This document shows positions 20,865 to 31,556 of a stretch of DNA of 64,000 nucleotides, in pieces. Numbering within the stretch: position 1 is the stretch's first letter; each line of letters begins with the position of its first letter. Both the position numbers and the translations under genes were made by a program. Where the stretch lies: NCBI RefSeq assembly GCF_020554865.1, contig NZ_JAJCIC010000016.1, forward strand, positions 1-64,000, in the 5' to 3' direction. Source of the stretch: Lacrimispora sp. 210928-DFI.3.58 (lineage in GTDB: Bacteria; Bacillota; Clostridia; Lachnospirales; Lachnospiraceae). The notes under the pieces are model-generated. The model did not search any database. It was not told the DNA's origin and saw nothing but the letters and a program-made list of their open reading frames with translations.

Positions 20865-21896
20865 CTATTCTCCTGCCTCAACGATCGCTTTTAATTTCGC
20901 CATGGTATCCGCATAGTTTGTCAGGAATGCCTCAAAATCAGCAGCATTTTTATAGGTGACAGGCATATTGGAATCTGCCATCTTTTTCTGGAATTCTTCT
21001 GTCTGGATGATCTCCCCAAAGGTGGAATCCAACACTGCCACTACCTCCTCCGGCGTATCCTTTGGCACAGAGAGGCCTCGGAAGGTTCCCACTACCATAT
21101 CATAACCACATTCCATAAAAGTGGGCACATCCGGTGTAGCTGCTGCTCGATTCTCGCTCATAACACCCAGTCCCTTCACGGAGCCCTCGCTGATGGTAGA
21201 AGCCGCCTCGCCCGCTGACAAAAGGGCACAATCTACGTGATTTCCCATTACCTGCTGCAACTGGACATTAGCACTGTCATTGTGGAGATAGTCAAACTGT
21301 ACGCCCAGTTCTTCCTCCATCTGTACGCCCGCCAGATGAGGGGATGTGGTGTGGCCCGGAGTAGCCATCTTAAGAGGAGTGGTCTTTGCCGCTTCTATCA
21401 GCTCCTCCAGTGTATTATAAGGAGATTCCTTTGGCACAATGATACACATGGGATCAAAGCATAACATCGCGATAGAACGGAAATCTGATGTCTCATATGG
21501 CGTCTCATTAAACAGCGGATTAGTGACAAGGGCTGCAGATGCAGCTAACATAGTATATCCGTCCGGGGCAGCATTGGCCACGTTCGTCTGTCCGATAATA
21601 GCGCCTCCGCCCGGCATATTTTCAACAATAATGGAATGTCCGTTGAAATAATTCTTGCCTGCTGCCTCCGATAAGATTCTACAGGTAATGTCTACGCCGC
21701 CGCCTGCATCAAACGGCACAATAATCTTGATGTTCTTCTCTGGAAATACTGTGTCCGCTGTTGCAGTTCCATCCTGCTTTACCGCTGCCTCTGTGGCCGG
21801 TGCTGCCGCCTTCCCAGCCTCTGTTTTTGAGCCACAGCCTGCCAATACCGATGCTGCCATCATTGCTGCCAATACAACTCCAACCATTTTCCTCAT
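20865..21896 (-). CDS. tctC: Tripartite tricarboxylate transporter substrate-binding lipoprotein TctC
   Basis: A 343-residue TctC/BugT-family binding protein. The N-terminal signal ends in the lipobox VLAGC (about residue 20), so it is a lipoprotein. The family signatures PEKNIKIIVPFDAGGGVDITCR and VENMPGGGAIIGQTNVANAAPDGYT are clear. Bound ligand is a carboxylate; Bug-type pockets recognise dicarboxylates, tricarboxylates and aromatic acids, so the substrate is open. A GTG two codons upstream is an alternative start. Confidence 0.9.
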   Translation of the reverse strand: MRKMVGVVLAAMMAASVLAGCGSKTEAGKAAAPATEAAVKQDGTATADTVFPEKNIKIIVPFDAGGGVDITCRILSEAAGKNYFNGHSIIVENMPGGGAIIGQTNVANAAPDGYTMLAASAALVTNPLFNETPYETSDFRSIAMLCFDPMCIIVPKESPYNTLEELIEAAKTTPLKMATPGHTTSPHLAGVQMEEELGVQFDYLHNDSANVQLQQVMGNHVDCALLSAGEAASTISEGSVKGLGVMSENRAAATPDVPTFMECGYDMVVGTFRGLSVPKDTPEEVVAVLDSTFGEIIQTEEFQKKMADSNMPVTYKNAADFEAFLTNYADTMAKLKAIVEAGE

Positions 21897-21911
21897 CTTC
21901 ACTTTTCCTCC

Positions 21912-23075
21912 TTATTCATAAAAATGTTCTTTTATCTGCTGCAGTGCTTTTTCAAGACGCGCCCTGGGACAGGCTGCATTCATACGCACAAATCCCCTTC
22001 CCGCCTCGCCAAAATGAAGCCCGTCCTGAACTCCTACTTTGGCCTTTCCTACAAAACGCTCCATGATCTCCTTTGGCTCCATTCCCAGTCCCCTCACATC
22101 GATCCAAAACAGGTATGTACCCTCCGGCTCCACAAGCTCCATTCCAGGAAGCTCCTTCACGGCCTTTTTCACCAAGGACAGGTTCCCCGCCATATATTCC
22201 TTCATCTGATCCGCATAATAACCGCATTCCTCGTAGGCCGCACAGAAGGCTACTGTGCCGAAAATGTTTTCCCCTGTGGCCTTGTTGCTTACCAAGATCT
22301 CATGGGCCTCATTCTTAAGCCTGTCATTTGCCGATATCATCACAGCTGTACGAAACCCTGGAAGATTGAAGGTCTTGCTGGGGCTGATGAAGAAAATAGT
22401 ATTCATTGCTGCCTCCTCCGACAGGGAAGCTGTGGGGATATGGACATGATCCCCATATGTAATGTCACAATGTATCTCATCACTGGCAATCACCACGTCA
22501 TTTTTCAGACAGATATCCGTCATCCGTTTCAGCTCTTGCCTTGTAAACACTCTTCCTGTAGGGTTATGAGGACTGCATAGGATAAACAGCTTCGTGCGCG
22601 GGTCCCGGCATTGACGCTCAAAACCTTCAAAATCGATCTCATAATGTCCATCCTGTAAGACCAGAGGGTTCTCTGCGATCCTCCTGCCATTATTCAGGAT
22701 CCCATCTGTAAAAGGCGGATAAGCTGGCGTCTGGATCGCGATCTTGTCTCCTGGTTTTGTGAGTCCCCGGATAGCGGCAATCACTCCACCGATCACTCCG
22801 GGGCAGAACTCCACCTGCTCCTTCCTCACATTCATCTGAAAGCGGTTATTCATCCATCCGGCTGCCGCCTCCTTCATCCGCTCGGATGTATGGGTATAGC
22901 CATAGACTCCGTGAGCTGCTCTCTCCTGTATAGCCCTTACCACCGGTTCAGGGCTCAAGAAATCAGCATCTGCGATCCACATAGGAATCACGTCCTGAGG
23001 ATAAAAGGCGGGATGGTATTTCTTGGAATCTGTGCCCCGGCGCTCTACCAACTCGTCAAAATTATGTATTCTCAT
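21912..23075 (-). CDS. MalY/PatB-family PLP aminotransferase or C-S lyase
   Basis: A 387-residue fold-type I PLP enzyme of the MalY/PatB subgroup (cystathionine beta-lyase-like). The N-terminus NFDELVERRGTDSKKY and DVIPMWIADADF are characteristic; the PLP Lys lies in SPSKTFNLPGFR near residue 235, the Asp-x-x-x-Tyr pocket in ASDEIHCDI. Members cleave cystathionine or act as aminotransferases. The ATG overlaps the preceding gene by four bases. In this operon it may act on an amino acid related to the transported carboxylate, but the reaction is not predictable. Confidence 0.85.
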   Translation of the reverse strand: MRIHNFDELVERRGTDSKKYHPAFYPQDVIPMWIADADFLSPEPVVRAIQERAAHGVYGYTHTSERMKEAAAGWMNNRFQMNVRKEQVEFCPGVIGGVIAAIRGLTKPGDKIAIQTPAYPPFTDGILNNGRRIAENPLVLQDGHYEIDFEGFERQCRDPRTKLFILCSPHNPTGRVFTRQELKRMTDICLKNDVVIASDEIHCDITYGDHVHIPTASLSEEAAMNTIFFISPSKTFNLPGFRTAVMISANDRLKNEAHEILVSNKATGENIFGTVAFCAAYEECGYYADQMKEYMAGNLSLVKKAVKELPGMELVEPEGTYLFWIDVRGLGMEPKEIMERFVGKAKVGVQDGLHFGEAGRGFVRMNAACPRARLEKALQQIKEHFYE

Positions 23076-24325
23076 GCTTCCCCCTCCAGTCTTTCCATAA
23101 CCCTCTTAATGATCCCCGGTGCCCTGCGGCATTTCTCCTCCGTCACTGCACAGGGGGAGAAGCGGATACCCTTTACCAGAGGAACCACATACACCTGCTC
23201 CTCTTGAAGAGCCTGGGCCAGCTTATCTGCATTCTCATAGGGCACTGTGATAAAAAAGCCGTGCTTGTAAGGACAGCAGGCAAGTCCTGCCCTGCCAGCC
23301 TCCTCCAGGAAGGTATGGCCTCTCTTTGTAATAATCTGGCGAAACTTCTCTCTCTGACTGTCCGCCTCCCGCTTTAGATCTTCATCCAAACAAATATCCA
23401 CCAGCACCTTCTGGGCCGGACGGATGACATTGGACCAGGTGGAACGGGATGAAAATGTCATGGCATCCTTAAAGCATCTCGCCGCCTCCTCTGTGGGAGA
23501 CAAGCAGACAATAGCACCACACCGCAGCCCGCACATAGTAAAACTTTTTGACATGCTGAAAATCACTGTCACCATGGTATTTTCCGGCATATCTGTCAGC
23601 TCATCAAATATCCTTCTGGACTCCTCAAACTCTGCATCATAGTCAATATAAGATACATCCAGGCAAAGGGTAATCTTACGCTCCTCATCCTTCGCATATT
23701 TACGGATCAGTTCCACTACCCCCGCCATTTCCTGAGGCGTCATGGTATATCCCGTAGGGTTGTTGGCCGGGGTATTTAATATCAGAAGAATCTGCTTCTG
23801 GCGCTCTGCCACCTCTGCCATCTTCTCATCCAGCGCCTCCAAATTGAAGCCGCCCTGGCTGTTGAACATGGAAAAGGTCTCCAACTTTCTTCCATGCTCC
23901 TCGCAGATGCCCTTATAGGGTCCCCAGTAAAATTCTGTTGTGATAACGGCTTCTCCCATGTCCAGATAATTCCAAACCACATGACGCAAAGCGCCGCAGC
24001 CTCCTGGCGTGGGAACCGCCTCGATCACAAAGCCTCTGTTATTATCTCCAAACAGAGCTACCTCCACTGCTTTATTAAAGCCCTGTACACCTGCGATGGG
24101 CGCATAGCTGAACATTTCTTCGATCGACATGCTGCGGATTCGCTCCTCCACCAAAGGCAGGACCATCAACCGTCCTTCATCATCCAGACATTCTCCTAAG
24201 GTGGAATTGATCACATTCTCCTCCCCCAGCTCCTTGATCGCCGCCTTTGCCCTGCTGCTGGCCTCAAAAATCTTGTCCTTCTGCTGCGGCCTCAATGCAT
24301 GATCTGCTAATGTCACATATCTCAT
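23072..24325 (-). CDS. Class I/II aminotransferase (aspartate/aromatic type)
   Basis: A 417-residue PLP-dependent class I/II aminotransferase. NPTGYTM (about residue 183), DVSYIDYD (PLP-ring Asp and O3-prime Tyr) and the Schiff-base Lys in SMSKSFTMCGLRCG (about 262) are present. The start region ADHALRPQQKDKIFEASSRAKAAI is like that of tyrosine/aspartate aminotransferases of Firmicutes. Both ends overlap neighbours by four bases (ATGA), so it is coupled with leuD upstream and the MalY-type gene downstream. Confidence 0.85.
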   Translation of the reverse strand: MRYVTLADHALRPQQKDKIFEASSRAKAAIKELGEENVINSTLGECLDDEGRLMVLPLVEERIRSMSIEEMFSYAPIAGVQGFNKAVEVALFGDNNRGFVIEAVPTPGGCGALRHVVWNYLDMGEAVITTEFYWGPYKGICEEHGRKLETFSMFNSQGGFNLEALDEKMAEVAERQKQILLILNTPANNPTGYTMTPQEMAGVVELIRKYAKDEERKITLCLDVSYIDYDAEFEESRRIFDELTDMPENTMVTVIFSMSKSFTMCGLRCGAIVCLSPTEEAARCFKDAMTFSSRSTWSNVIRPAQKVLVDICLDEDLKREADSQREKFRQIITKRGHTFLEEAGRAGLACCPYKHGFFITVPYENADKLAQALQEEQVYVVPLVKGIRFSPCAVTEEKCRRAPGIIKRVMERLEGEA

Positions 24326-24825
24326 GTTCTTTGTCTCTCCATTTCCTTTCTGATTCTTCCCATAAGTCCTCCCTCCGCCATGATGCCCTGCAAAAATGCG
24401 GGAAACGGCTGCACCCGGTATTCCTTGTTCAGGCGCTTGTTCAGGATACTCCCTTCCTCAAGCGCTACCGTGAGCTCATCCCCCTCCAGGCAGTCATCTA
24501 CGGCCTCTGGACATACCAGGATAGGAAGACCGATATTGATGGCATTTCTATAAAATATCCTGGAAAAGCTTTTTGCGATCACACAGGAAAAACCAGCCGC
24601 CTTAATGGATTTAGGTGCATGCTCCCTGGAGGAACCACATCCGAAGTTTGCTCCCGCTATGATCAAGTCTCCCTTCTTCATCCTGTCTAAAAAGCCGGGA
24701 TCGTAATCCTCCATACAATGCTGTGCCATCTCCTCCGGCTCCGAGGTGCTGGTATAACGCGAGGGATACATCTGATCCGTATCTACATTATCTCCAACTA
24801 TCCTTGCCATTCCCTTTATTATCAT
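24322..24825 (-). CDS. leuD: Aconitase-family hydratase small subunit (LeuD-like)
   Basis: A 167-residue swivel-domain subunit of the 3-isopropylmalate dehydratase/homoaconitase family; GANFGCGSSREHAPKSI (about 55-72) is the substrate-binding signature. The short length matches the LeuD group of methanogens and clostridia, which also includes citramalate and dimethylmalate hydratases. It overlaps leuC by four bases. With no leuA or leuB in the operon, a role outside leucine synthesis is possible. Confidence 0.85.
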   Translation of the reverse strand: MIIKGMARIVGDNVDTDQMYPSRYTSTSEPEEMAQHCMEDYDPGFLDRMKKGDLIIAGANFGCGSSREHAPKSIKAAGFSCVIAKSFSRIFYRNAINIGLPILVCPEAVDDCLEGDELTVALEEGSILNKRLNKEYRVQPFPAFLQGIMAEGGLMGRIRKEMERQRT

Positions 24826-26087
24826 GCCGTCACCTCCTGAGGATGGGTAATCCTTCCGGTAATGGCGCTAGCTGCTGCCACCGCCGGACCGCAAAGATAA
24901 AGCTCCGACTCCACATGTCCCATCCTGCCCTTGAAATTCCTGTTGGTCGTCACAAGCGCCCGTTCTCCCTCTGCCAGTATTCCCATGCCTCCGCCAATAC
25001 ATGGACCGCAGCAAGGCGTCATCACTGCACAGCCTGCTTCTATGAAATCATCTATATACCCTAGACTTATGGCCTGCTGATATATCTTCGGCGTAGCCGG
25101 TATGATGATAGCCCGAAGCCCCTCTGCCACCTTCCTGCCCCGCAGGATATCCGCGGCCTGCTTTAGGTCGGAAAGCCTTCCGTTGGTGCAGGAGCCAATG
25201 ACCACCTGATCGATTCTGATCTCACCAAATTCATCAAAGCGCTTTCCATTGTCCGGCTTTGACGGAAATGCCACCATAGGCTCCACCTCTCTAAGATCCA
25301 GATTAATGACCCTGTCATAGGCCTCATCGGGGGCCTCTCTCAGATACTCAAGCTTCTCTGTCACCGGTGCTCCCACTGCCTTCAGGTATTCCTTCGCTGC
25401 CTCGTCCACTGGAAACATGCCATTTTTTGCGCCAGCCTCCACTGCCATATTGCAGATTGTTAGCCTGTCGTCCATAGAGAGCTCACCAATCTCCCCTCCA
25501 AACTCCAGGGAACAGTAATCTGCACCGCTTACTCCCAGCTCACGAAGAAGATAAAGAATAATATCCTTGCCTGTTACCCATTTTCCCTTTTTTCCAAGAA
25601 AGCATACCTTAATCCCCTTTGGAACCTGGAACCACAGCTTCCCTTCTGCCATGGCAGCTGCCATATCTGTACTTCCCACTCCCGTAGCAAAAGCCCCTAA
25701 GGCTCCATAGGTGCAGGTATGGGAATCCGCTCCTATAACCAGGTCTCCGCTGTGGATATAGCCTTGCTCCGGCAGGAGCACATGCTCGATTCCCACCTTC
25801 CCCACATCATACAAGGACTGTATACCCTGTTCTCTGGCAAATGTCCTGCACACGCTGCACTGCTTTGCGGCCTTGATATCCTTGTTAGGAGTAAAGTGAT
25901 CCATAACAATCACCACCTTGTCAGGCTCCTTTACCTTGGCATTTCCCAGGGCGGAGAATTCATGGATTGCTACAGGAGCGGTCAGGTCATTTCCCAGGAT
26001 CAGGTCCACATAAGCCTCAATCAGATCTCCCGGCAAAACTTCCTTAACTTTGCAGTGGCGCGCCAGAATTTTCTGTGAAATTGTCAT
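24822..26087 (-). CDS. leuC: Aconitase-family hydratase large subunit (LeuC-like)
   Basis: A 421-residue iron-sulfur subunit. [4Fe-4S] ligands are the Cys of VIGSCTNGR (about 302) and the CxxC in TPCCGPCIGG (about 360-365). HFTPNKD, GADSHTCTYGALG and SKPDNGKR are also typical. The family isomerises or hydrates 2-hydroxy acids such as isopropylmalate, homocitrate or citramalate. I use the ATG seven bases after AAGGA; another ATG two codons upstream is possible. It is the first gene of the operon ending at tctA; the promoter and LysR box lie just upstream. Confidence 0.88.
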   Translation of the reverse strand: MTISQKILARHCKVKEVLPGDLIEAYVDLILGNDLTAPVAIHEFSALGNAKVKEPDKVVIVMDHFTPNKDIKAAKQCSVCRTFAREQGIQSLYDVGKVGIEHVLLPEQGYIHSGDLVIGADSHTCTYGALGAFATGVGSTDMAAAMAEGKLWFQVPKGIKVCFLGKKGKWVTGKDIILYLLRELGVSGADYCSLEFGGEIGELSMDDRLTICNMAVEAGAKNGMFPVDEAAKEYLKAVGAPVTEKLEYLREAPDEAYDRVINLDLREVEPMVAFPSKPDNGKRFDEFGEIRIDQVVIGSCTNGRLSDLKQAADILRGRKVAEGLRAIIIPATPKIYQQAISLGYIDDFIEAGCAVMTPCCGPCIGGGMGILAEGERALVTTNRNFKGRMGHVESELYLCGPAVAAASAITGRITHPQEVTA

Positions 26088-26134
26088 ACTCATTCCTTTT
26101 TTATCCCTCCTTTTTTGTGTATTTTGTTGTATTT

Positions 26135-26163
26135 ATTGTAGTTGATGGAGAGTCGCTTGTAAA
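26135..26163 (-). promoter_or_regulatory. Promoter of the leuCD-tct operon
   Basis: Minus strand TTTACA (26163-26158) and TACAAT (26140-26135) with a 17-base spacer, about 45 bases before leuC. Confidence 0.7.
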
Positions 26164-26184
26164 ATATCGGTTTTCTATTTAAAA

Positions 26185-26199
26185 ATAGGCATTGCCTAT
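26185..26199. promoter_or_regulatory. LysR-type binding site (perfect dyad)
   Basis: ATAGGCATTGCCTAT is a perfect 15-base palindrome with the T-N11-A pattern. It lies about 58-72 bases upstream of the predicted leuC transcription start and next to the LysR gene, the classical place for an activator site with autoregulation. Confidence 0.7.
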
Positions 26200-26245
26200 A
26201 CTTATTAGGATGTGATAGAATAAATTTATGAATAGGAGGAGCATT

Positions 26246-27151
26246 ATGCGTCTAACACAACTTCAATATTTTCTTTCCGTATACGAGCACCAGAACATCA
26301 CCAGGGCTGCCGAGGAGCTTCATATATCTCAGCCCAGCATCACAACCGCTTTAAAGGAGCTGGAGAATGAATACCATGTAAACCTGTTTCACCGGATCAA
26401 CAAGAAAATGTATTTGACTGAAGAGGGACAATTGTTCTATACCTATGCCACAAAAATTTTAAAGGATGTGGAGGAACTGGAAGACAGCATCCGGGATATA
26501 ACAGGTAACCGCAATCGGATCAAACTGGGGCTGCCTCTCCAGGTGGGAGCCTTCCTACTGCCCCTGCTCATCGGAGATTTTCGCTCCCTCTATCCTCAGA
26601 TCAGTCTGGAGCTGGTAGAATGCGGTGCCATGGACATTATTAATAGGCTTCTCCAGGAAGAGCTGGACATCGCCATTGCCTTCATTGAAAATGACAGTAC
26701 TCTCTTAAATCAGAGCCCTCTATTTGAAACGGAAATCTGCTTCTGCGTCAGTTATGACCATCCACTGGCAGAAAAAAAGCAGGTCACCTTCCAGGAGACC
26801 TGCGAATATCCGACTGTTATGTTTTCTGACGGCTCCTATACCCATAAGCGCATCTTCCGCATGGCAGAAAAGGAGGGCTGTCACCCCAAAGTGGAACTCT
26901 ATACAAAACAGCTCCACACCATTATCAATCTGATCTCCAACAGTGCCATGGGCTCTTACCTGATTCGGGAAGCTGTGATGTTCAATGAGGATATTGTCTC
27001 GATTCCATTTGCAGAGCCCTTAACCATCACCGTAAATACGATTACAAAGAAAAACCGGCTGATCTATAAGGATACAAAGGCCCTGATCGAATTTATCAAA
27101 AAAGAATATGAGAAGAAAACAGGTAGCACAAGTCCTAAGCAGGTGCTATAA
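26246..27151 (+). CDS. LysR-family regulator of the leuCD-tct operon
   Basis: A 301-residue LysR-type regulator with N-terminal winged helix (MRLTQLQYFLSVYEHQNITRAAEELHISQPSITTALKELE) and a two-subdomain effector-binding region. ATG 26246 follows AGGAGG by six bases. It is divergent from leuC with a perfect T-N11-A palindrome between the two, so it very probably activates the seven-gene operon in response to the substrate. The effector is likely an organic acid handled by the TctC/LeuCD proteins. Confidence 0.9.
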   Translation: MRLTQLQYFLSVYEHQNITRAAEELHISQPSITTALKELENEYHVNLFHRINKKMYLTEEGQLFYTYATKILKDVEELEDSIRDITGNRNRIKLGLPLQVGAFLLPLLIGDFRSLYPQISLELVECGAMDIINRLLQEELDIAIAFIENDSTLLNQSPLFETEICFCVSYDHPLAEKKQVTFQETCEYPTVMFSDGSYTHKRIFRMAEKEGCHPKVELYTKQLHTIINLISNSAMGSYLIREAVMFNEDIVSIPFAEPLTITVNTITKKNRLIYKDTKALIEFIKKEYEKKTGSTSPKQVL

Positions 27152-27176
27152 TATAGTTAGTTTCTTAACCAATTAT

Positions 27177-27217
27177 GACACCTTGTCATTCGCATTCCGG
27201 CAAGGTGTCGATTTTTT
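27177..27217 (+). terminator. Terminator after the LysR gene
   Basis: GACACCTTG/CAAGGTGTC stem, 15-base loop, then G-A-TTTTTT. Confidence 0.8.
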
Positions 27218-27236
27218 ACGAAAGAAGAGGTTCCCC

Positions 27237-28616
27237 ATGCCCCAAAGCAATATCCCCAACTCTCACGAAAATCCTCTGGGCGCTGTCCCTGTCAATACCC
27301 TTTTGGCCCGCTTTGCCATTCCCAGCATCATTGCCACCCTGGTAAGCGCCTTATACAATATCGTAGACCAGTTTTTTATCGGCAGGAGCGTTGGCATGCT
27401 GGGAAATGCAGCTACCAATGTGGCATTTCCTCTTACCATCACCTGCACGGCCATCTCTTTGATGTGCGGTATCGGAGGCGCCGCCAACTTTAACCTGTGC
27501 ATGGGCCGGGGTGAGAAAGAGGAGGCCACCCGCTATGCCGGAAATGCCATCTTCATGCTTTTTTCCATCGGCCTGTTCCTCTGCATTGCCGTGCGGCTCT
27601 TCCTCCATCCTCTCATGGTGCTGTTCGGAGCCACTGCAGATGTGCTGGACTACTCCCTGACCTATACCGGCATTACCTCCTTAGGCTTCCCCTTCCTGAT
27701 CCTGACCACAGGGGGCTCCAACCTGATACGTGCAGACGGAAGCCCCAGATTCTCCATGCTCTGTACACTGACAGGCGCCATTCTCAATACCATATTGGAT
27801 CCCCTGTTTATCTTTACCTTCCATATGGGAATGGCCGGCGCTGCCCTGGCTACCATCATGGGCCAGATCGTATCAGGGATCATGGTCATCCTCTATCTGA
27901 CCCGCTTTAAGACCGTCCATCTGTCCTTAAAGTCCCTGAAACCCATTCCCTCCCGCTGCCTGGCCATCGCCACCCTGGGGATGTCCCCCTTCTTAAACCA
28001 GATCGCCATGATGGTGGTCCAGATCGTTATGAACAATGTCCTCCGCTACTATGGCGCACAGTCCAGCTACGGCAGCGAGATCCCTTTGGCCTGTGCAGGC
28101 ATTATCACAAAGGTAAATATGATCTTCTTCTCCCTGGTCATCGGACTGTCCCAGGGACTGCAGCCCATTGTAAGCTTTAACTACGGGGCAAAAAAATACA
28201 GCCGTGTGCGGGAGGCCTACTTAAAGGCCGCCTCCATCGCCACCGCCATATCCACCGTATCCTTCCTGTGTTTCCAGCTCTTTCCCAGGCAGATCATCGG
28301 CATATTCGGCTCAGGAAGCGAGGAATATTTCCACTTTGCAGAACAGTATTTCCGCATTTTCCTGTTCTTCACCTTTTTAAACGGCCTCCAGCCCATTACC
28401 GCCAACTTTTTCACCTCCATCGGCAAGGCCCACAAGGGCATCTTCATGTCCCTAACCCGCCAGATCATCTTTCTCCTGCCGCTGATCGTCATTCTTCCGA
28501 TATTCCTTGGAATCGACGGCATCATGTATTCGGCTCCCGTGGCGGACTTTATGGCAGCTGTGGTGGCGGTCACCTTTGCAAGGAAGGAACTTCGTATGAT
28601 AAAAATCCTGGAATAA
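27237..28616 (+). CDS. MATE-family multidrug/metabolite exporter
   Basis: A 459-residue MATE transporter with 12 predicted transmembrane helices. The N-terminal segment (LLARFAIPSIIATLVSALYNIVDQFFIGRSVG) and the GIGGAANFNLCMGRGEKEEA loop are typical of the DinF-like/clostridial MATE clade. It exports cationic drugs or metabolites against Na+ or H+. I use ATG 27237, with GAAGAGG upstream; the open frame before it covers the terminator of the LysR gene and cannot be coding. It stands alone between two terminators. Confidence 0.88.
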   Translation: MPQSNIPNSHENPLGAVPVNTLLARFAIPSIIATLVSALYNIVDQFFIGRSVGMLGNAATNVAFPLTITCTAISLMCGIGGAANFNLCMGRGEKEEATRYAGNAIFMLFSIGLFLCIAVRLFLHPLMVLFGATADVLDYSLTYTGITSLGFPFLILTTGGSNLIRADGSPRFSMLCTLTGAILNTILDPLFIFTFHMGMAGAALATIMGQIVSGIMVILYLTRFKTVHLSLKSLKPIPSRCLAIATLGMSPFLNQIAMMVVQIVMNNVLRYYGAQSSYGSEIPLACAGIITKVNMIFFSLVIGLSQGLQPIVSFNYGAKKYSRVREAYLKAASIATAISTVSFLCFQLFPRQIIGIFGSGSEEYFHFAEQYFRIFLFFTFLNGLQPITANFFTSIGKAHKGIFMSLTRQIIFLLPLIVILPIFLGIDGIMYSAPVADFMAAVVAVTFARKELRMIKILE

Positions 28617-28620
28617 TAAA

Positions 28621-28670
28621 GAATCCCGCAGACACCTGTACAGCCCGTCTGCGGGATTCCTTTTTCTTTC
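28621..28670 (+). terminator. Terminator after the MATE gene
   Basis: GAATCCCGCAGAC/GTCTGCGGGATTC perfect 13-base stem followed by CTTTTTCTTTC. Confidence 0.9.
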
Positions 28671-28695
28671 TTCTTCTATTCAGAACACCGGTCTA

Positions 28696-30057
<1,362 letters not shown>

Positions 30058-30104
30058 TTAATAGTGTAGGGATGCGCTTTTTCTTTTGCGTACACTTAAC
30101 AAAC

Positions 30105-30133
30105 AGTATAGCAAGTTAATATGTTAAAGTCAA
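30105..30133 (-). promoter_or_regulatory. Promoter of gdhA
   Basis: Minus strand TTGACT (30133-30128), 17-base spacer, TATACT (30110-30105); leader of about 70 bases. Confidence 0.8.
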
Positions 30134-30208
30134 GAAGGATATATATCTAATTTATTATCAGAATAATATTATTTTCTATACCTGCTGCTTAATAAATAAA
30201 TGTACCTG

Positions 30209-30245
30209 CCAAAAACAGCCCGTGTAACACACCGGCTGTTTTTGG
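30209..30245 (-). terminator. Terminator of the yiaLK-TRAP operon
   Basis: Perfect 12-base stem CCAAAAACAGCC/GGCTGTTTTTGG with a 13-base loop, 21 bases after dctM and before the gdhA promoter. The U-rich arm follows the loop in the transcript. Confidence 0.8.
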
Positions 30246-30265
30246 TATTGCTCATGATCGTTATA

Positions 30266-31552
30266 TTAGAAGAGGTTCGGGAATAACGCCGTCGGTATTG
30301 CCAGGAAGAAATCGGAAAATACGATCATCAGTACGAGCACTGCCACAGAGGACAGGAAGTACGGAAGCACGCCCTTAAAGGATTCCTCAATGGTGATCCC
30401 GCTGATGGAGCCCGCCAGCAGCAGGCACAGGCCGTAAGGCGGTGTCACCAGTCCCAGAGCCAGGGTCACTACAATGATAAGTCCCAGGATGATGGGGCTG
30501 ATCCCCAGTGCTGTAGCAGAAGGAAGGATGATCGGCACGAACAGGATCATAGCCGGAACTGCATCCATAAAGGTTCCCACAAACATGAAGAACAGCACCA
30601 CTACGATCAGGAATACCAGCTTTCCGCCGGGCATTCCCACAAAGAAGCCCTGGACAATGGTGTTCAGCTGATAGTAGCTGAGCAGCTCTCCCAGCGCATT
30701 GGCTGTTGCCAGTGCAAACAGGGACAAAGAAGACAGCTTCATGGTTTCGATCAGGATAGCGGGGATCCTGCTGATCTTGATGGTATGGTAGAAGAAAATG
30801 CCGATGATCAGAGCATATACACATGCCACAGCAGCAGATTCCGTTGGGGTAAACCATCTGGTAACAATACCGCCGATCAGGATAACAGGAGTGAGCAGCG
30901 CAGGAAGAGAGCTCCATACCTGCCTCATGATCTCTTTCGTTGGAACGCGTTCCCCCTTCGGGAAGTTTTTCCTCTTAGAGTAGAACACAACCACTGCCAT
31001 CATTGCCAGGCCCAGCATAATACCTGGGATCAGGCCTGTCATGAACAGGGCGCCTGTGCCCACATTTGCAATTCCCGCATACACTACCATGGTAATGCTG
31101 GGAGGGATAATGGAACCCAAGGTGGAAGAAGCAGCTGTAACGCCTACTGCGGTCTCCTTATCATAGCCCTGTCTTTCCATAGCAGGGATCAAAATCTTGC
31201 CAACACCTGCGGTATCTGCCTGGGAAGAACCGGAAATACCCGCAAAGATCATAGATACCAGGATATTCGCGTGTGCAAGTCCGCCTCTTACATGACCTAC
31301 ACAGGCAGTACATACATCGATCAGCCGGTCTGAAATGGAGCCTTCATTCATTAGGTTTGCTGCAAGGATGAATAGGGGAACAGCCAGCAGTGTGAAGCTG
31401 TTCAGTCCGTTGAACATTTTTGTGAATACAACGCTATTGGGAATAATTGGAAGAGCAGCAATTCCGGCAAAGGACACAAAGCCCAGGGCAAAGGAAATCG
31501 GCACACCCAGCACTACAAATGCAATAAAAACAACTACCAGCAAAATCTGCAT
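30266..31552 (-). CDS. dctM: TRAP transporter large permease (DctM)
   Basis: A 428-residue TRAP-T large subunit with 12 or so membrane segments. Signatures include SGSSQADTAGVGKILIPAMERQGYDKETAVGVTAASSTLGSIIPPS split across the first half, and the second-half PPYGLCLLLAGSISG. It is the ion-coupled channel for the DctP-delivered acid. It starts four bases after dctQ. The neighbourhood of yiaK and yiaL homologues makes it functionally comparable with E. coli YiaN. Confidence 0.9.
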   Translation of the reverse strand: MQILLVVVFIAFVVLGVPISFALGFVSFAGIAALPIIPNSVVFTKMFNGLNSFTLLAVPLFILAANLMNEGSISDRLIDVCTACVGHVRGGLAHANILVSMIFAGISGSSQADTAGVGKILIPAMERQGYDKETAVGVTAASSTLGSIIPPSITMVVYAGIANVGTGALFMTGLIPGIMLGLAMMAVVVFYSKRKNFPKGERVPTKEIMRQVWSSLPALLTPVILIGGIVTRWFTPTESAAVACVYALIIGIFFYHTIKISRIPAILIETMKLSSLSLFALATANALGELLSYYQLNTIVQGFFVGMPGGKLVFLIVVVLFFMFVGTFMDAVPAMILFVPIILPSATALGISPIILGLIIVVTLALGLVTPPYGLCLLLAGSISGITIEESFKGVLPYFLSSVAVLVLMIVFSDFFLAIPTALFPNLF

Positions 31553-31556
31553 AACC

